8,126 bases of DNA from an uncultured Desulfobacterales bacterium (GTDB taxonomy: Bacteria > Desulfobacterota > Desulfobacteria > Desulfobacterales > JAFDCJ01): the NCBI GenBank assembly GCA_945787595.1, contig CALZJV010000328.1, positions 1 to 8,126 on the forward strand, given 5' to 3'. Under the pieces are notes generated by a model. The model was not told the origin of the DNA. It saw nothing but the letters and a program-made list of their open reading frames with translations, and made no database searches. A program made the position numbers and the translations under genes. Shown piece by piece: positions 7,421-8,126 of the stretch (position 1 is the stretch's first letter; every line of letters starts with the position of its first letter).

Positions 7421-7484
7421 TTTTCACGGCCTCCAAATCTTCTATATCGGCCCGATTGATTCGATTGCCTGAATTGTTGAGCAA
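7407..7484 (-). CDS. Possible 25-aa leader peptide or gene remnant overlapping the FAD oxidoreductase start
   Basis: A short minus-strand frame ends with TAA at 7409-7407, overlapping the downstream ATG (7420) by 14 nt. A TTG at 7484 has GGAG (7494-7491) 6 nt upstream. The open frame extends without a stop to 7517, where a TGA bounds it. The sequence is hydrophilic and ends DIEDLEAVKNAAD, resembling ordinary coding sequence. It could be a translated leader that couples to the next gene, or the 3' end of a deleted gene. I recognise no family. Confidence 0.3.
   Translation of the reverse strand: MLNNSGNRINRADIEDLEAVKNAAD
7430..7434 (-). promoter_or_regulatory. Ribosome binding site of the FAD oxidoreductase gene
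   Basis: GGAGG on the minus strand, 9 nt before the ATG at 7420. It lies inside the short leader ORF, so ribosomes finishing that ORF would pass over it. Confidence 0.7.
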
Positions 7485-7584
7485 CAACCTCTCCAGGTTA
7501 ATTGCGGAAAATTTGTCTCAAACTTTGCCAAGGCTTATTTGCTTGCAAAATTCAAGAGATTCGCACTCTTAGCGTTGAACTATC

Positions 7585-7604
7585 AATCCCGCCATGGCAG
7601 GATT
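7585..7604. promoter_or_regulatory. 20-bp near-perfect palindrome, candidate operator
   Basis: The two 10-bp halves are complementary at 9 of 10 positions with no spacer; the core GCCATGGC (7591-7598) is a perfect palindrome. It lies 19 bp downstream of the predicted -10 box, so it would cover about +13 to +32 of the transcript, a usual place for a repressor to block initiation or elongation. The regulator is not in the window. A dispersed repeat remnant is the alternative. Confidence 0.45.
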
Positions 7605-7622
7605 TGTATTTCAAAAAGGATT

Positions 7623-7651
7623 ATTATGGTGAAGGAACGGATGAAAGTCAA
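7623..7651 (-). promoter_or_regulatory. Sigma70-type promoter of the minus-strand catabolic unit
   Basis: The minus strand reads TTGACT (7651-7646), a 17-bp spacer, then CATAAT (7628-7623). Both hexamers match the consensus at 5 of 6 positions and the spacing is optimal. The predicted start near 7616 gives a leader of about 195 nt before the ATG at 7420. It is the best promoter I could find in the window. Confidence 0.55.
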
Positions 7652-7684
7652 TTAATTCGTTATTCTCTGAGAAAAAAGTTGTGA

Positions 7685-7849
7685 CTCATAATAAATAGTC
7701 CGGATAGGCATAATCATGCAGGATCACTTGAACTATTGGGCGAGGTTGGAATCGAGGTGGCCAATGAAAAGGCCCGAAATATATTTTCCCGTCATGGCGC
7801 CAAGGTGGGTGAAGACAACCGCGTCATTATTCCCCCTAGAACAGTACGA
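7685..7849 (+). pseudogene. N-terminal remnant of an MttB-family methylamine/betaine methyltransferase
   Basis: Plus-strand frame 2 after a TGA at 7682-7684 reads SPDRHNHAGSLELLGEVGIEV near 7697-7759, followed by a segment ending VIIPPRTV near 7846. This matches the typical MttB-family N-terminus (…IHxASLEILEEVGIEV…GAKVDxxxxRVRIP…LV). These proteins transfer methyl groups from trimethylamine, glycine betaine, proline betaine or carnitine to a corrinoid protein. About 50 of the usual 450-500 residues remain: there is no start codon with a ribosome site, a stop precedes it, and homology ends at the opine dehydrogenase fragment read on the other strand. It is therefore a broken remnant, not a gene. 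The same frame stays open to 8020, but that extension is the antisense of the dehydrogenase. Confidence 0.6.
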
Positions 7850-7855
7850 CACATG

Positions 7856-8126
7856 CGCGACGAGCTTTTTCACTTCCAGGAGAATCCGGACTTCTGCACC
7901 AGAACCGCGGGCGGCGTAGGTCAGTGTGTGAACATCGCTGATTTTAATTTTGGCTGCGGCCCCCCTCCTCTTTTAAGACCTGACGATACTCCAGGCTGCC
8001 AAGGGTTGAGCCCGGGTTGAGAACCATGATTTGGCCGTCTTTCAGATAGGGTGCGCAGGCCCGTGCTGAAGCCTTGTGCCCGAATGCAGACATGACATTA
8101 ACGATAATGTCGGGGTTTTTCAAGGC
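7856..8126 (-). pseudogene. Octopine/nopaline-type opine dehydrogenase, frameshifted and 3'-truncated, 5' end beyond window
   Basis: Read from 8126 downward, the frame gives ALKNPDIIVNVMSAFGHK, then APYLKDGQIMVLNPGST and LEYRQVLKEEG, all typical of the NAD-binding half of the octopine/nopaline dehydrogenase family (the LNPGS segment is a hallmark). At a run of six G (7965-7960) the frame breaks and meets TAA at 7946-7944. In the next frame the family sequence resumes at 7960 (KIKISDVHTLTYAARGSGAE…LEVKKL) and fades near 7856. One G fewer would restore it. The rest of the catalytic domain is missing: the MttB fragment starts there on the opposite strand. These enzymes make or oxidise N-(carboxyalkyl) amino acids. 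The frameshift could be a sequencing error in the homopolymer; the truncation could not. Confidence 0.7.

Noticed and set aside
7502..7684. 60-aa plus-strand ORF beginning with TTG
   Set aside because: No ribosome site and no recognisable family, and it overlaps a minus-strand promoter. It is in frame with the MttB remnant, so it may hold decayed 5' sequence, but I cannot support this.
7736..8020. 94-aa plus-strand ORF as one intact gene
   Set aside because: Its first third is an MttB N-terminal remnant and the rest is antisense to the opine dehydrogenase fragment.

Overview
The window reads as a chromosomal accessory region from an uncultured Gram-negative anaerobe. A Desulfobacterota (old Deltaproteobacteria) member is my best guess, but this is inference from gene content (MttB family, octopine/nopaline dehydrogenase family, HcnABC/opine-oxidase type dehydrogenase) and from the intergenic heptanucleotide and palindromic repeats. 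No marker gene settles it.

All five intact genes lie on the minus strand, so the unit reads from high to low coordinates. From right to left: (a) 7856-8126, the 3' part of a frameshifted and truncated octopine/nopaline-type opine dehydrogenase. It abuts, within about 25 bp, a plus-strand N-terminal remnant of a trimethylamine/betaine methyltransferase (MttB family, about 7685-7849). (b) 7407-7651, a control region with a good sigma70-type promoter (TTGACT, 17 bp, CATAAT), a near-perfect 20-bp palindrome just after the predicted start site, and a short leader ORF overlapping the next gene. (c) 6077-7420, an FAD-dependent oxidoreductase of the FAD_oxidored type. (d) 4824-5969, a saccharopine/lysine-dehydrogenase-like NAD(P) enzyme. 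(e) 4414-4823, a repeat-filled gap. (f) 3406-4413, an APH/choline-kinase fold small-molecule kinase. (g) 3226-3405, a gap with an AT-rich perfect inverted repeat. (h) 2122-3225, a DAO-family flavoprotein (HcnC/glycine oxidase/opine oxidase B type). (i) 1863-2121, a gap filled by a nested inverted-repeat element. (j) 153-1838, a large iron-sulfur flavoprotein in which an HcnA-like [2Fe-2S] domain, an HcnB-like FAD/NAD core and a C-terminal BFD-like [2Fe-2S] domain are fused. (k) 1-152, a structured repeat and a REP-like palindrome.

The theme is redox chemistry on amino acids carrying a substituted nitrogen. The HcnAB-like fusion and the HcnC-like protein would form a heteromeric dehydrogenase for glycine, sarcosine, proline, an opine or a D-amino acid, passing electrons through Fe-S centres. 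The saccharopine-type and opine-type dehydrogenases act on N-alkylated or secondary amine amino acids, and the MttB fragment points to methylated amines. The kinase is the odd member and could phosphorylate an amino alcohol or hydroxy-amino acid. The exact substrate cannot be read from sequence.

The most unusual non-coding signal is a 54-bp gap-free repeat (47/54 identical) in the first 65 bases or so after the stop codon of two genes (153-1838 and 4824-5969). It folds into a 7-bp hairpin that is fully paired, counting G-U pairs, only in the minus-strand RNA, the same strand as the genes. Several other interspersed repeats fill most gaps, and the right end shows gene decay.
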